DNA of 24,763 nt from CAZNVB01 sp964651495 (GTDB lineage Bacteria > Acidobacteriota > Aminicenantia > Aminicenantales > UBA8522): positions 1 to 24,763 of the forward strand of contig CAZYWP010000035.1 of the NCBI GenBank assembly GCA_964651495.1, in the 5' to 3' direction. Positions 16,262 through 24,622 of this stretch are shown here, in pieces (position 1 is the first letter of the stretch; each line of letters opens with the position of its first letter). Below the pieces are notes generated by a model, which was given only the letters and a program-made list of their open reading frames with translations, ran no database searches and was not told where the DNA came from. The position numbers and the translations under genes were made by a program.

Positions 16262-16397
16262 GGGCGGGTCCTGTCGCGGTTCACCCCCGGCGAGGCTCGG
16301 GTAGGGGAAGTTAATATCACTAAGAAGAGTTCCGAAGAGCGCCTCTGGGACCCTCGCCTCTTCCCCCCTGGGGCCCCCGAACCACGCCACCCGCCCC
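16262..16397 (-). repeat. Foldback (MITE-like) intergenic repeat, copy B (short form)
   Basis: About 135 bp bounded by perfect 8-bp inverted ends, GGGCGGGT (16262-16269) and ACCCGCCC (16389-16396). In reverse orientation its left arm (16397-16350) matches copy A 3780-3825 with only a small indel/mismatch block. Its other arm (16262-16321) matches copy C, including GTTAATATCACT. Relative to copy C it lacks a 79-bp internal block after GAGGCTCGG. One end lies 4 bp from the stop codon of the decayed radical SAM gene. No convincing target-site duplication is visible. Confidence 0.65.
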
Positions 16398-16400
16398 TCC

Positions 16401-17264
16401 TTATCGTGAAATTTGGGATGCTTCCCTGGCCACCGAGGCGACGTGCCTTTGCAGGGCTTCCCGCTGCGCGGGGATGTTCATCGGGCAATCGCCGCGGCAT
16501 TCCCAGCTTAATCCCTGAGTATGGCGACGCCAGATCTCATCGAGCGGCATTTGTCTGACGTTTCCGAGGACATAGGGCACAAAGGCGCAGGGGGTCACCT
16601 TTCCGTTGGCCGAGACATACAGGATCGATTTGCGGAAGACGCAGCAGTTGGTGCCTTCGGTGGGGAGCTCGAGATGGGCGAAGGTCAGGTCCTGGAGCGC
16701 CCGGATCTTTTCCCGTTCCCTGAACGTCAGAACCTGCTCGAAGGCGGGGTCCTACCCGCCGACGGCGATGGGCAGGAGAATGTACATATAGCGGGCGCCG
16801 AGGTTCCGCCCGAGCGCTATAGTCCTGGCCAGCCCCTCCGGAACGCCCTGTTTCAGGGCGACGGTCATGATGCGGCAGGGAATGCCGCACTCGCGGAGCG
16901 TCTTGACCGCATGAAGGGCGTGCTCGTAGAGATGGGGCGTGCCGCGGAATCGTTCGTGGACGGCCTGCGATCCCAGGGTCCTCACCTGGCGAAGGACCGC
17001 TTTGAGCTCCGCCGTCGTCATCTCCTCTTCTTCAGGACGCAGTGGGGAGTCCGAGTAGCAGTGATCGCAGCGGCACTGGCACCTGTAAGTCACCGCCACC
17101 GTGACGAAGGTAGGCGCGGGAACGCCCCTAATCTTCTTCACGTAATGCGACCCCGCCGCCGCCCATGTCCTCCAGGACCGGCTGGAAACATAGAGGCGCA
17201 GAGCCCGGTAGCCGGTATTGAAAGCGGCGCTCGCCGTCGGGAATTCTCGGAACCACACGTTCAT
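16401..17264 (-). pseudogene. Radical SAM/SPASM-type protein gene, internal deletion plus in-frame amber codon
   Basis: One frame runs from ATG at 17264 to TAA at 16401-16403 but contains TAG at codon 171 (16754-16752). Residues 62-69 hold the radical SAM cluster motif CxxxCxxC (CQCRCDHC), followed by YSDSP. After the amber codon the same frame continues with sense-looking C-terminal sequence: LTFAHLELPTEGTNCCVF, a YVSANGKVTPCAF stretch, VLGNV, DEIW and ECRGDCPM, all typical of SPASM-like domains. A second lesion is visible: between RQVRTLG and SQAVHERFRG (junction near 16970/16971) the usual GGEP strand, TNG strand and SLDG region are missing, an in-frame loss of about 55-60 codons. The second half of the barrel (HERFRGTPHLYEHALHAVKTLRECGIP) resumes normally. 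An AdoMet-binding core without GGEP should be inactive. Probably decayed; an assembly error could produce either lesion but less likely both. Confidence 0.75.
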
Positions 17265-17274
17265 ATGGGAAACT

Positions 17275-17303
17275 AAAATAGCCGAGATAGAAAAAAACGT
17301 CAA
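17275..17303 (-). promoter_or_regulatory. Predicted promoter of the radical SAM remnant, near-leaderless
   Basis: Minus strand: TTGACG (17303-17298, 5/6), a 17-nt spacer, TATTTT (17280-17275, 4/6). Transcription would start near 17268, only about four bases before the ATG at 17264, and no ribosome binding site is visible. It is divergent from the M28 peptidase promoter. Confidence 0.4.
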
Positions 17304-17381
17304 TGAACCACGCCTTCAAGCTGCTGCATAAGTAGGGATCTAATTCCGGGTTGGCAGGCATCGCTGGCCTGTCTGTTCGAT

Positions 17382-17410
17382 TTGACGTCACAGGGGAGTT
17401 GGTATATAAG
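17382..17410 (+). promoter_or_regulatory. Predicted strong sigma70-type promoter for the M28-lutABC operon
   Basis: TTGACG (17382-17387, 5/6), a 17-nt spacer, TATAAG (17405-17410, 5/6). The predicted start of transcription near 17417 gives a leader of about 28 nt with GGGAG 8 nt before the ATG at 17445. This rules out the in-frame ATG at 17382 as the start, since it lies within the -35 box. Confidence 0.65.
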
Positions 17411-17444
17411 CACCTCTCGACATAACCTGCAGGGAGAATCAGCC

Positions 17445-19628
17445 ATGAAGCGATCGTTCATCCTTTTAGCCGGGTTCGTCCTCCTGGTCTCCGCGACGGC
17501 AGAAGCCCAGTATACCCCATGGCTCTACTGGACTTTTCTGCCCAAGGAGCAGATGGACGAAATCGTCGGCGAAGCTTCGGGCGAAACGGCCTGGAGGACC
17601 ATCGCCACGATCAATGCCTACAACAGGGACCGGCTCGCCGAGGAGTTCAAGGGGACCTTTTTTGAGACCCAGTATGTCTATGACCAGTTGAAACGCTATG
17701 GATTCAAGAATGTGGATATCGTCTCCTACCCGGGCGGCGAAGCCTGGGACGGGATCAAGGGCGAGCTCTGGGAGGTTAAGCCCTTCCGCCAAAAACTGGC
17801 TTCCCATAATGATATGGTGCCGATGCTGGCGAACGGCAGCTCACCGACAGAGACAACGGGAGAGCTTGTCTGGGTCGGACGCGGCACACCCGACGAGCTC
17901 CGCGCCGCCAAGGTAGAAGGGAAAATCGTGGTAACTGAGGGAAACATCAGCTCCGTCCACAGCGAGGCCTGCCTCCGGCAGGGCGCCCTGGGAGTCATCG
18001 CCGTCAGCCAGGGACGTTCCACTTCCGGTCCCCTCGAACTCCCCTGGAGCAGCCTTGGGCCTCGCGGGCGGCCGCCGACGTCCCGGGGCGAAGCGGCTCA
18101 AACACCCGAGGCCAAGCCGCCGGCCGAACCCCCCAAGCCGAAATTCGGGTTTAACCTTCCCCTTCGCGAAGGCGAATTTCTCAAGAAAAGGCTCACTTCG
18201 GGAGAGAAGATCATGGCCGAGGTCAAAATCGAGACTCAGATGCTTCCTTATGACCTCGAGAATATTATCGGCCTCATTCCCGGCAGCGATCCGAACGCGG
18301 GCGAGATCATCTTTTCCGCCCATCTCTTTGAAGGGATCGTCAAACAGGGTGCCAACGATAACATTTCCGGAAGCGCCGCGATCCTCGAGGTGGCCCGAGT
18401 CCTCCAGACGCTCATCGCCGAGGGCCGGCTCCCCCAGCCCAAGAGGTCGATCCGATTCCTTTGGGGGCCGGAGTTTTCCGGCACGAGCCGCTGGGTCCAG
18501 GCCAATCAGGCGATCATGGAAAAGACTCTTTGCAACATCAACATGGACATGGTCGGCGAATGGCTGACCAAGTGCCAGGCCTTCATGTGCCTGATGCGGA
18601 CTTCCTATGGCAATCCCCATTACATCAACGACGTCATGGAAAATTATTATCGCTATGTCGGCGAGGGAAACCGCGAGCGCGTCCAGAACCGGAGCGCGGC
18701 CTATGCCGTGCCGCGACGGATCGTGGCTCCGTTCGGGGCGGACGAGCCGTTCTATTATTCAATCGAAACCCACTACGGCGCTTCCGATCACGAGGTTTTC
18801 AACGACTGGGGCGTCGGCGTTCCCGGAGTGATGATGATCGCCTGGCCGGATCCCTGGTATCACCTGTCTGGCGACCTGGCTGACAAATCGGACCCGACCC
18901 AGTTGAAGCGGACGGTGGCAATCGGCGCGGCTGCCGCTTACACCATCGCCTCGGCCGACGACCAGACGGCCGTCCGGATCGCGGCCGAAACGGCATCAAA
19001 CGCCACACGGCGGCTGGGACATCAGTTTGCGGTCGCGCTCGAAGACCTCAACTCGGCTAAACCCGAGTCCTTCACGGATTCGTACAAGTCTGCCCGCGCT
19101 TATGTCGAGACGGCGCTGCTCAACGAGAAGGAGACGCTCGACACCATTCTGGAGCTGGCCTCCAACAAGACCAGAGTCGTAGCCTACATCGCCAGGATGG
19201 AAGGCACTGTTGAGGCGATCGCCTCCGCCCACCTGGCCGCCCTGCAGGCGCACATGGAAGCGACGGCGGCGAGGCTCGGAACGAAGCCGGTGACGGTTGT
19301 CCTTTCGGAACTGGAGAAAAAGGCGGCCGGGATAATCCCCCGGCCGACGGCGAAAGTGAGAGCGGAAGGCTACCGGGGATACACCAAGCTCATCGACCAG
19401 GTCCCCAAAGAGGAAAAGGCCAAATACCCATACTTCCCGTTCGGCACGAGAGATTTTGCCGGCAACACGGCGGAGCTGCAATGCCTGATCAACGGCAGCC
19501 ACAGCATCCTGGACATCAAGAACATGCTCGACTGCCAGTCGCCCCGCAAACCCGGCCTCCAGCAGGTGATGAATTACATCCAGGTCCTTAGGCTGGCCGG
19601 GCTGGTGGAGATCAAAGAAGCGAAATAA
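17445..19628 (+). CDS. Secreted M28-family (aminopeptidase-like) protein with PA-type insert and C-terminal winged-helix-like tail
   Basis: A 727-residue exported protein with a signal peptide at 1-21 ending AEAQ. About 135-200 looks like a PA-domain segment (GELVWVGRGTPDE, GKIVVTEGN, GALGVIAVSQ), and a proline-rich linker lies near 210-230. The M28 core shows the expected di-zinc ligands in order: H293 (SAHLF), D305 (GANDN), E343 (GPEFSG), D368 (NMDMVG) and H473 (YHLSGD), plus GASDHEVF. The usual EE pair is PE here: P342 takes the place of the catalytic Glu, as in DUF4910-type relatives, so classical aminopeptidase activity is uncertain. The last 60 residues (LQCLINGSHSILDIKNML and on) resemble a winged helix. 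The TAA stop abuts the GTG of lutA, implying coupling. Function: peptide hydrolysis, or a related zinc hydrolase. Confidence 0.82.
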   Translation: MKRSFILLAGFVLLVSATAEAQYTPWLYWTFLPKEQMDEIVGEASGETAWRTIATINAYNRDRLAEEFKGTFFETQYVYDQLKRYGFKNVDIVSYPGGEAWDGIKGELWEVKPFRQKLASHNDMVPMLANGSSPTETTGELVWVGRGTPDELRAAKVEGKIVVTEGNISSVHSEACLRQGALGVIAVSQGRSTSGPLELPWSSLGPRGRPPTSRGEAAQTPEAKPPAEPPKPKFGFNLPLREGEFLKKRLTSGEKIMAEVKIETQMLPYDLENIIGLIPGSDPNAGEIIFSAHLFEGIVKQGANDNISGSAAILEVARVLQTLIAEGRLPQPKRSIRFLWGPEFSGTSRWVQANQAIMEKTLCNINMDMVGEWLTKCQAFMCLMRTSYGNPHYINDVMENYYRYVGEGNRERVQNRSAAYAVPRRIVAPFGADEPFYYSIETHYGASDHEVFNDWGVGVPGVMMIAWPDPWYHLSGDLADKSDPTQLKRTVAIGAAAAYTIASADDQTAVRIAAETASNATRRLGHQFAVALEDLNSAKPESFTDSYKSARAYVETALLNEKETLDTILELASNKTRVVAYIARMEGTVEAIASAHLAALQAHMEATAARLGTKPVTVVLSELEKKAAGIIPRPTAKVRAEGYRGYTKLIDQVPKEEKAKYPYFPFGTRDFAGNTAELQCLINGSHSILDIKNMLDCQSPRKPGLQQVMNYIQVLRLAGLVEIKEAK

Positions 19629-20393
19629 GTGAAAACGGCGGAAAATCTCGGCCGCGTCGGGTTGTTCATTCCCTGCTATATCGACCAGGTCTATCCCCGC
19701 GTCGGCCTGGCCGCCGTCCGCCTGCTGGAAAAACTCGGCGTCCCGTTTGAATACCCGGCCGGCCAGACCTGCTGCGGGCAGCCCCAGTTCAATAGCGGCT
19801 GTTTCCGGGACGCCGCGAAGCTGGCCCGCAAGTTCTTTAAGGCGTTCCAGGATTACGATCATGTCGTTTGCCCCTCGGGAAGCTGCACCGGCATGATCCG
19901 CGAGTATTATGGCCTGCTGCTCGAACAGGAAAAAGACAGCGCCGAATTCCGGCGCTTAGTCTCGCACACCTACGAGTTCTGCGAGTTTATCATCGACGTC
20001 CTGAAGGTCGAACGGCTCGACGGGGCGTTCCCCCACCGGGTCGGACTGCACCAGAGCTGCCACGGGCTGCGCGGCCTCGGGCTCGGCGTGCCGTCAGAGC
20101 TCGTCGTCTCGGAGCGAACGGGGAAGGTGCGCCGGCTGCTGGAGTCGCTCCGGGAGATCGAAATCGTCACCCTGAGCCGTTCCGACGAGTGCTGCGGGTT
20201 CGGCGGCACCTTCTCCGTGTTCGAACCGGCCGTCTCGAGCTTCATGGGCCGGGATAGACTCAAAGACCATGAGGAGGCCGGCGCCGAGATCATCGCCAGC
20301 TATGATGTGAGCTGCCTGATGCACCTCGACGGCCTTATCCGGAGGGACAAGAGGCCGCTCCGGGTCATGCACATCGCCGAAATCTTGGCCGGA
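19629..20393 (+). CDS. lutA: LutA-type CCG-domain (Fe-S) subunit of lactate oxidation, cut by N gap
   Basis: 255 residues are readable before the assembly gap. Two CCG (cysteine-rich) domains are seen. The first has C16, CCG at C48-C49, C58, and CPSGSC at C81/C86. The second has C144 (SCHGLRG), C188-C189 (DECCGFGG) and C229 (VSCLMHLDG). B. subtilis LutA is close to 240 residues, so only the extreme C-terminus should be missing. LutA works with LutB and LutC in L-lactate oxidation to pyruvate; CCG domains bind Fe-S clusters as in heterodisulfide reductase HdrB and GlpC. The start is GTG, placed directly after the TAA of the M28 gene, with AAAGAAG upstream inside that gene. Close GlpC/HdrB-like relatives are the alternative, but lutB and lutC follow. 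Confidence 0.85.
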
Positions 20394-20493
20394 NNNNNNN
20401 NNNNNNNNNNNNNNNNNNNNNNNNNNNNNNNNNNNNNNNNNNNNNNNNNNNNNNNNNNNNNNNNNNNNNNNNNNNNNNNNNNNNNNNNNNNNN
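20394..20493. other. Assembly gap (100 N)
   Basis: Exactly 100 N, the usual placeholder for a scaffold gap of unknown size. By comparison with complete LutB proteins (about 460-480 residues), roughly 150 codons of lutB and the end of lutA are missing, so the true gap is likely near 450-550 bp. Confidence 0.95.
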
Positions 20494-21441
20494 GAAGAGG
20501 TGGGGGAGATCTTCCACCGGTTTCTCGGCACGGCGGCCGGGGAATCCGACCCGGCGACCCTAACCCAGGCTGCGCGGGCGCACCTGCGCGAGAAATTCCT
20601 GGCCGCCAAGGCCGGGATCTCGGGCGTCAACTTCGCCGTCGCTGAGACCGGATGCGTTGTCATCTGCACAAACGAGGGCAATGCCGACCTGGGAACCTCG
20701 CTTCCTGGCCTCTATATCGCCTCGATGGGCATCGAAAAGGTCATCCCCAGGATGCGGGACCTCGCCGTCTTCCTGCGCCTGCTTTCGCGCTCGGCGACGG
20801 GGCAGCCGATCTCTGCCTACACTTCGCACCTTTTCGGGCCGCGTCCCGGCCAGGAGATGCACATCGTCATCGTGGACAACGGGCGGACGGATATTCTCAG
20901 GAGCGAGCGGTTCCACCGGGCCGCTTTCTGCATCCGCTGCGGCTCGTGCTTGAATTTCTGTCCTGTCTACCGGAGGAGCGGCGGCCATAGTTACAGTTAT
21001 GTCATTCCGGGTCCGATCGGGATGATCCTGGCTCCTCACCGGAATCTCAAGGAATATAAAGATCTGCCCTACGCGAGCAGTCTGTGCGGCTCGTGCTCGG
21101 CGGCCTGCCCGGTCAAGATCGATATCCACCGGCAGATCGTCCTGTGGCGGAATGAAATCGTTGCGGCCGGCGAGCTCGGCCGCTTCAAGTCGGCGGCGGT
21201 CAAAGCGGCGACGGCGGCGATGAAGAACGCCCGCGTGTTTGCGGCGGCCGGGGCGTTGGCCCGCAGGATCCTGCGCCTATTGCCGGCGTTTCTCTTCAAT
21301 AACCGGCTGACGATCTGGGGAAAAGAGCGCGACCTGCCGGAGATGCCGGCCAAAAGCTTCCGGGCCCAGTACCGGAAATACCAAAAAGAAAAGAGAAAAC
21401 AAGAGCTCTCTTCGAGACGGGCAATAGGGAGAACGAGCTGA
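20494..21441 (+). CDS. lutB: LutB-type iron-sulfur subunit, N-terminus lost in N gap
   Basis: 315 C-terminal residues are readable. The first part is the LUD-like portion (FAVAETGCVVICTNEGNADL, IASMGIEKVIPRMRDLAVFLRLL). Two 4Fe-4S motifs follow: CIRCGSCLNFCP (about 20929-20964) with the usual GHSYSYVIPGPIG after it, and CGSCSAACPVKIDI (about 21085-21126). The basic C-terminal tail is common in LutB. LutB carries electrons in the LutABC lactate-utilisation complex. The reading frame directly after the gap is open; the true start lies inside or before the gap. The stop TGA is 35 bp before lutC. Confidence 0.9.
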   Translation, partial: EEVGEIFHRFLGTAAGESDPATLTQAARAHLREKFLAAKAGISGVNFAVAETGCVVICTNEGNADLGTSLPGLYIASMGIEKVIPRMRDLAVFLRLLSRSATGQPISAYTSHLFGPRPGQEMHIVIVDNGRTDILRSERFHRAAFCIRCGSCLNFCPVYRRSGGHSYSYVIPGPIGMILAPHRNLKEYKDLPYASSLCGSCSAACPVKIDIHRQIVLWRNEIVAAGELGRFKSAAVKAATAAMKNARVFAAAGALARRILRLLPAFLFNNRLTIWGKERDLPEMPAKSFRAQYRKYQKEKRKQELSSRRAIGRTS

Positions 21442-21476
21442 ACATAGCGGACAATAATGGAAAGAAAAGAGATGTG

Positions 21477-22070
21477 ATGAGCGGCAGAGAATTGATTTTC
21501 CAGCGTCTCGGCCGTCACGCCGTGGCCGGAGACACTTCTTATCCGTCCTATTCCCATCCCCACACCGGAATCGCCCAGGCACGGCAGCACTTCAAAGCGG
21601 TGCTCGAAGAAGTCGGGGGGGAGTGCTATTTTGCCACGGATATTGCCCAGGCGAAAAAACTCGTCTCCGGGTTTGAAGTCCTTCGCGCGGCCAAGCTCGT
21701 CTGTTCTTATGTCCCGGAGGTCGCCGCGGGCAACTTCGACGCCGAGACCCGGGCGATCCCCCATGACTGCCGGGACGTCGGCCTGACGATTATCAGGGGC
21801 GAGCTGGCCGTGGCCGAAAACGGCGCCGTCTGGGTCAACACCGACGGGCTCAGGCACCGGGGCCTGCTCTTTCTCACAGAAAGCCTCATCCTTGTCGTCG
21901 AGGGAAAAAACATCGTGCGCGACATGGAAAGCGCTTATGCCCGCATCGATTTCTCCCGCCTGCGCAGCGGTTATTTTATTTCCGGTCCGTCCAAGACGGC
22001 TGATATCGAGCAATGTCTTGTCATCGGCGCGCATGGCGCGCGGTCGCTCATCGTCGTGGTGATCGGCTGA
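21477..22070 (+). CDS. lutC: LutC-type LUD-domain protein
   Basis: A 197-residue protein. The LUD (YkgG/LutC) signature is clear: ITRGELAVAENGAVWV-like sequence in the middle, RGLLFLTESLILVVEGKNIV, and the C-terminal GPSKTADIEQCLVIGAHGAR followed by a hydrophobic end. It is the third component of the LutABC set. The ATG at 21477 was preferred over the adjacent GTG at 21474; a purine-rich AAAGAAAAGAGA run lies upstream. It is the last gene of the M28-lutABC operon and converges on the methyltransferase with 34 bp between stops; no T-tailed hairpin terminator is visible there. Confidence 0.88.
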   Translation: MSGRELIFQRLGRHAVAGDTSYPSYSHPHTGIAQARQHFKAVLEEVGGECYFATDIAQAKKLVSGFEVLRAAKLVCSYVPEVAAGNFDAETRAIPHDCRDVGLTIIRGELAVAENGAVWVNTDGLRHRGLLFLTESLILVVEGKNIVRDMESAYARIDFSRLRSGYFISGPSKTADIEQCLVIGAHGARSLIVVVIG

Positions 22071-22104
22071 GATCCGGACGCGTTCCCGCCGCCCAGGCTA
22101 AGGC

Positions 22105-23097
22105 TCAGGGTTTGCGGGCAAAGGCCAGCCAGTGCGGCAGCGGAGGCGGAAGGGGACGGCAGGAGAAATTTTTAAACCCCGCCCCGGTGAGCCAGCTTTT
22201 GATCTCATCCTCAGAAAACACCCACCCGTGTTCGGTCGTCAGAGCCATGTTCAGGGCGAAAAGGGCCGAGAACTTCGGCGCCGTATGGCTTGAGTCGGTC
22301 ATCATATCGAGAATATAGATTACACCGCCGGGGTCCAGTGCCTTATAGGCTTGCTCGAGAAGTCTGCGGATGGCCGCCGGATCTTCCTGGTGAAGGACAC
22401 CGAAAAAGATGACCGCATCGTTGCCTCCAGGAAGCTCCTCCCCATGGTAATCTCCGCCGATAGTTTTGACCCGGGCTTCGAGGCCGGACTGGACGATCAA
22501 TTCGTCGGCAATCCTGACAACCCCCGGCAGGTCGAGCACAGTGCATTCGATCCGGGGGAAGGCTTGGGCGATCAGCAGGGAATACGTTCCCGGCCCGCCG
22601 CCGATATCGAGGAGCCTTTTCCTGCCGCCGAGGTCGAGATGCGGGATGACCGCCTGCCCGATCCCCAGAGCCCGGCCGTGCATGGCCAAGACGAAGGTGC
22701 GCGTCCGCTCCGGGTCCTCGCCCAAATGCAGCCCCGGGGGTTCCACGGGCTTTCCCGTTTTGGCCAGCTGCTGGAGCTTTCCCCAGGCGCCGTAAACATC
22801 CCGGTTATAGCGGATGGCGCCGCTGAGGTCGCCCGGGGCGCCGGGCACGAGAAAAGCGGCGGCCTCGGGGGTGTTGCGATAGCGGCCCGCTGTTTTGACC
22901 AGGAGCCCGATGGCGACGCAGGCGTCCAAGAGGAGCCGTGCGGCCCGAACGTTAAACCCGCCGGCGGCGGCCAGCTCCTTCTCGTCGGCATCTCCGACCT
23001 GGGCGATCAGGCGGAAGATGCCCAGGTCCGAGGCGGCGAAAATAACGCAGGATTCGTAGAAGGCGCTGGCCAGGGAGACGATACGCTCCGGGTTCAT
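22105..23097 (-). CDS. SAM-dependent O-methyltransferase (acetylserotonin/hydroxyneurosporene type)
   Basis: A 330-residue protein. The N-terminal 100 residues form a helical winged-helix dimerisation domain (FAASDLGIFRLIAQ, AAGGFNVRAARLLLDAC, a short YRNTPEAAAFLV wing). The catalytic domain begins near residue 150, with the SAM-binding motif LLDIGGGPGTYSL at about 160-172, the acidic LDLPGVV strand, GGDYHGEELPGGNDAVIF and LHQEDPAAIRRLLEQAYKALDPGG. This matches the Methyltransf_2 family, which methylates hydroxyl groups of small, often aromatic, molecules. The acceptor cannot be told. The ATG overlaps the stop of the upstream permease gene (ATGA, 23094-23097), so it is coupled to amino-acid transport; GGGAG lies just before the ATG. 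Confidence 0.85.
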   Translation of the reverse strand: MNPERIVSLASAFYESCVIFAASDLGIFRLIAQVGDADEKELAAAGGFNVRAARLLLDACVAIGLLVKTAGRYRNTPEAAAFLVPGAPGDLSGAIRYNRDVYGAWGKLQQLAKTGKPVEPPGLHLGEDPERTRTFVLAMHGRALGIGQAVIPHLDLGGRKRLLDIGGGPGTYSLLIAQAFPRIECTVLDLPGVVRIADELIVQSGLEARVKTIGGDYHGEELPGGNDAVIFFGVLHQEDPAAIRRLLEQAYKALDPGGVIYILDMMTDSSHTAPKFSALFALNMALTTEHGWVFSEDEIKSWLTGAGFKNFSCRPLPPPLPHWLAFARKP

Positions 23098-24467
23098 CTC
23101 CCTTTCTTCCTCCAGTACAGGTAGGCGGGAATGCCCAGAAGGATGATGGCCAGCCCCAGAAAGACCTCGCCGAAGAGGGCTTGCCTGAACTGCTGGATCA
23201 GGCTGTTGAAGAAGATAAAGATGGAGGCGATGATGAAGATGATGGGGACCGCCGGATAGCCCAGCGTCCTGTAGGGCCTTGGCAGGTCCGGCCTCTTTTT
23301 TCGCAGGATGATGACGGCGCCGGCCGTGAGCCCGAAGAATATCCACTGGCCGAAGACGACAAAAGTGAAGAGCTTCTCGAACGTCTCCAGGAGAAGGCTG
23401 AGGAAAAGGCTCCAGGCGCCGAGGATGACGATGGAATAGTGAGGCGTGAGAAATTTCGGGTGCACGTCGGCGATTTTGTTGAAAAACAGGCCGTCCCTGG
23501 CCATGGCGAAATACACCCGCGGCGAGCAAAGAAAGTTCTGGTTGGCGGCGCCGGTGATGGAAAAGAGAATGATGAAGGCGATGATGGACGCGCCCACCGG
23601 CCCGACCGCCAGGTTCATGACATCACTGGCGATGCGGGGGGAGTTGGCGATGTCGCCGGCGGGCATAGCGTACAGATAAGCGAAGTTGGTGACGAGATAG
23701 ATGACAATCACGATCAGGGTGCCGATGAAAAGCCCGAGGGGGAGGTTGCGCTCCGGCCTTTTGACCTCGCCGGCACTGTAGGTGGCCGACTCCCAGCCTT
23801 TAAAAGCCCAGAGGGAGGCGACCAGGGCGAGGCCGAAGCTTCCCAGCAGGCCCATGGAAAATGCGGGTGGCGCCGGCCTGACGAAATGGGCCGGGCTGCC
23901 CTTGGCGAAGATAAAAACGACGCCGCAGACGGCCACCAGGGCGCTGAACTTGATGACGGTCAGGAGATTCTGGAGGTTGGCCCCCCAGCGAGTTCCGACA
24001 TAATTCACAACGACGAGAAAGATGATGAATAGCGTGGAGACGAGCTTCGAGCCGAGAGGCGAGAGCTTGATGAAATAGGGAAGATAGTTGGAGGAAAAGG
24101 CCACGGTCAGGGTGGCGATGGCTCCCGAGTCGATGACCAGGAAAAGGGTCCAGCCGAAGAGAAAAGCCAGGAGCGAGCCGTACGATTCCTTGAGGAAGTT
24201 ATACATCCCGCCCGCCCGCGGCAGGGCGGCGCTCATCTCGGCGAAGGTCAGCGCTCCGAAGTAGCTGAGCAGGCCGCCGACCACCCAGACCGCGAAGATC
24301 AGGAGCGGCGCCCGGACGTTGCGGGCGATATCGGAGGGGACGAGGAAGATCCCCGAGCCGATGACCCCGCCGACGACGATCGAGACCATGTCCCAGAGCC
24401 CGAGAACCCGGGGGAGCTCCGTGCGGGACTTTTCAAGACAAGACAATTGAGGCGCGTCTTTTTCCAT
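23094..24467 (-). CDS. APC-family amino acid permease
   Basis: A 457-residue integral membrane protein with 12 predicted transmembrane segments, the standard size for the amino acid-polyamine-organocation (APC) superfamily. The first segment carries the substrate-binding unwound motif GGVIGSGIF; other hallmarks are FAEMSAALPRAGGMYNFLKESYG and FKGWESATYSAGEVKRPERNLP, typical of LAT/YfnA-like permeases. Substrate is probably a neutral or small amino acid, but cannot be fixed. The ATG at 24467 has GGAG about 12 nt upstream, somewhat far. The last codons overlap the methyltransferase start, so the two form a bicistronic unit. Confidence 0.92.
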   Translation of the reverse strand: MEKDAPQLSCLEKSRTELPRVLGLWDMVSIVVGGVIGSGIFLVPSDIARNVRAPLLIFAVWVVGGLLSYFGALTFAEMSAALPRAGGMYNFLKESYGSLLAFLFGWTLFLVIDSGAIATLTVAFSSNYLPYFIKLSPLGSKLVSTLFIIFLVVVNYVGTRWGANLQNLLTVIKFSALVAVCGVVFIFAKGSPAHFVRPAPPAFSMGLLGSFGLALVASLWAFKGWESATYSAGEVKRPERNLPLGLFIGTLIVIVIYLVTNFAYLYAMPAGDIANSPRIASDVMNLAVGPVGASIIAFIILFSITGAANQNFLCSPRVYFAMARDGLFFNKIADVHPKFLTPHYSIVILGAWSLFLSLLLETFEKLFTFVVFGQWIFFGLTAGAVIILRKKRPDLPRPYRTLGYPAVPIIFIIASIFIFFNSLIQQFRQALFGEVFLGLAIILLGIPAYLYWRKKGR

Positions 24468-24622
24468 CAGCCTTGATTTCTCCTCGTCTGATCTATCCTA
24501 AAATCTCCTCTCTTTGACCCGCCCCTAGGAGAGCGGCAGGAAAAAGGAAATTTTCCTTGAGGATAAATATACCGAAAGAGGGAAGAAATCAAGCCGGAGG
24601 ATAAAATCTCATTTTATACGAT

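Noticed and set aside
16262..16321. tRNA-like T-arm (GCGGTTCACCCCCG) in repeats B and C
   Set aside because: The loop is not a proper T-loop (no GGTTCRA consensus) and no D-arm, anticodon arm or acceptor stem can be placed around it.
16752..16754. Programmed read-through or pyrrolysine at the radical SAM TAG
   Set aside because: No downstream insertion-type stem-loop or Pyl machinery is visible, and the gene also lacks its GGEP core, so decay or assembly error is simpler.
19629..20645. Single 338-codon frame running through the N gap
   Set aside because: After the gap this frame gives an Arg/Pro-rich nonsense sequence, while another frame gives true LutB. The apparent continuity is an artefact of the 100-N placeholder.
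23181..24032. 283-codon plus-strand frame
   Set aside because: Antisense to the clearly recognisable APC permease; composition dominated by Asp, Glu, Gly and Arg, typical of a shadow of a hydrophobic gene.
24541..24610. Promoter for the APC permease (TTGATT with TATATT or TATTTT)
   Set aside because: The spacing is 15 nt for the better -10 box, or the -10 match falls to 3/6 at 17 nt; too weak to annotate.
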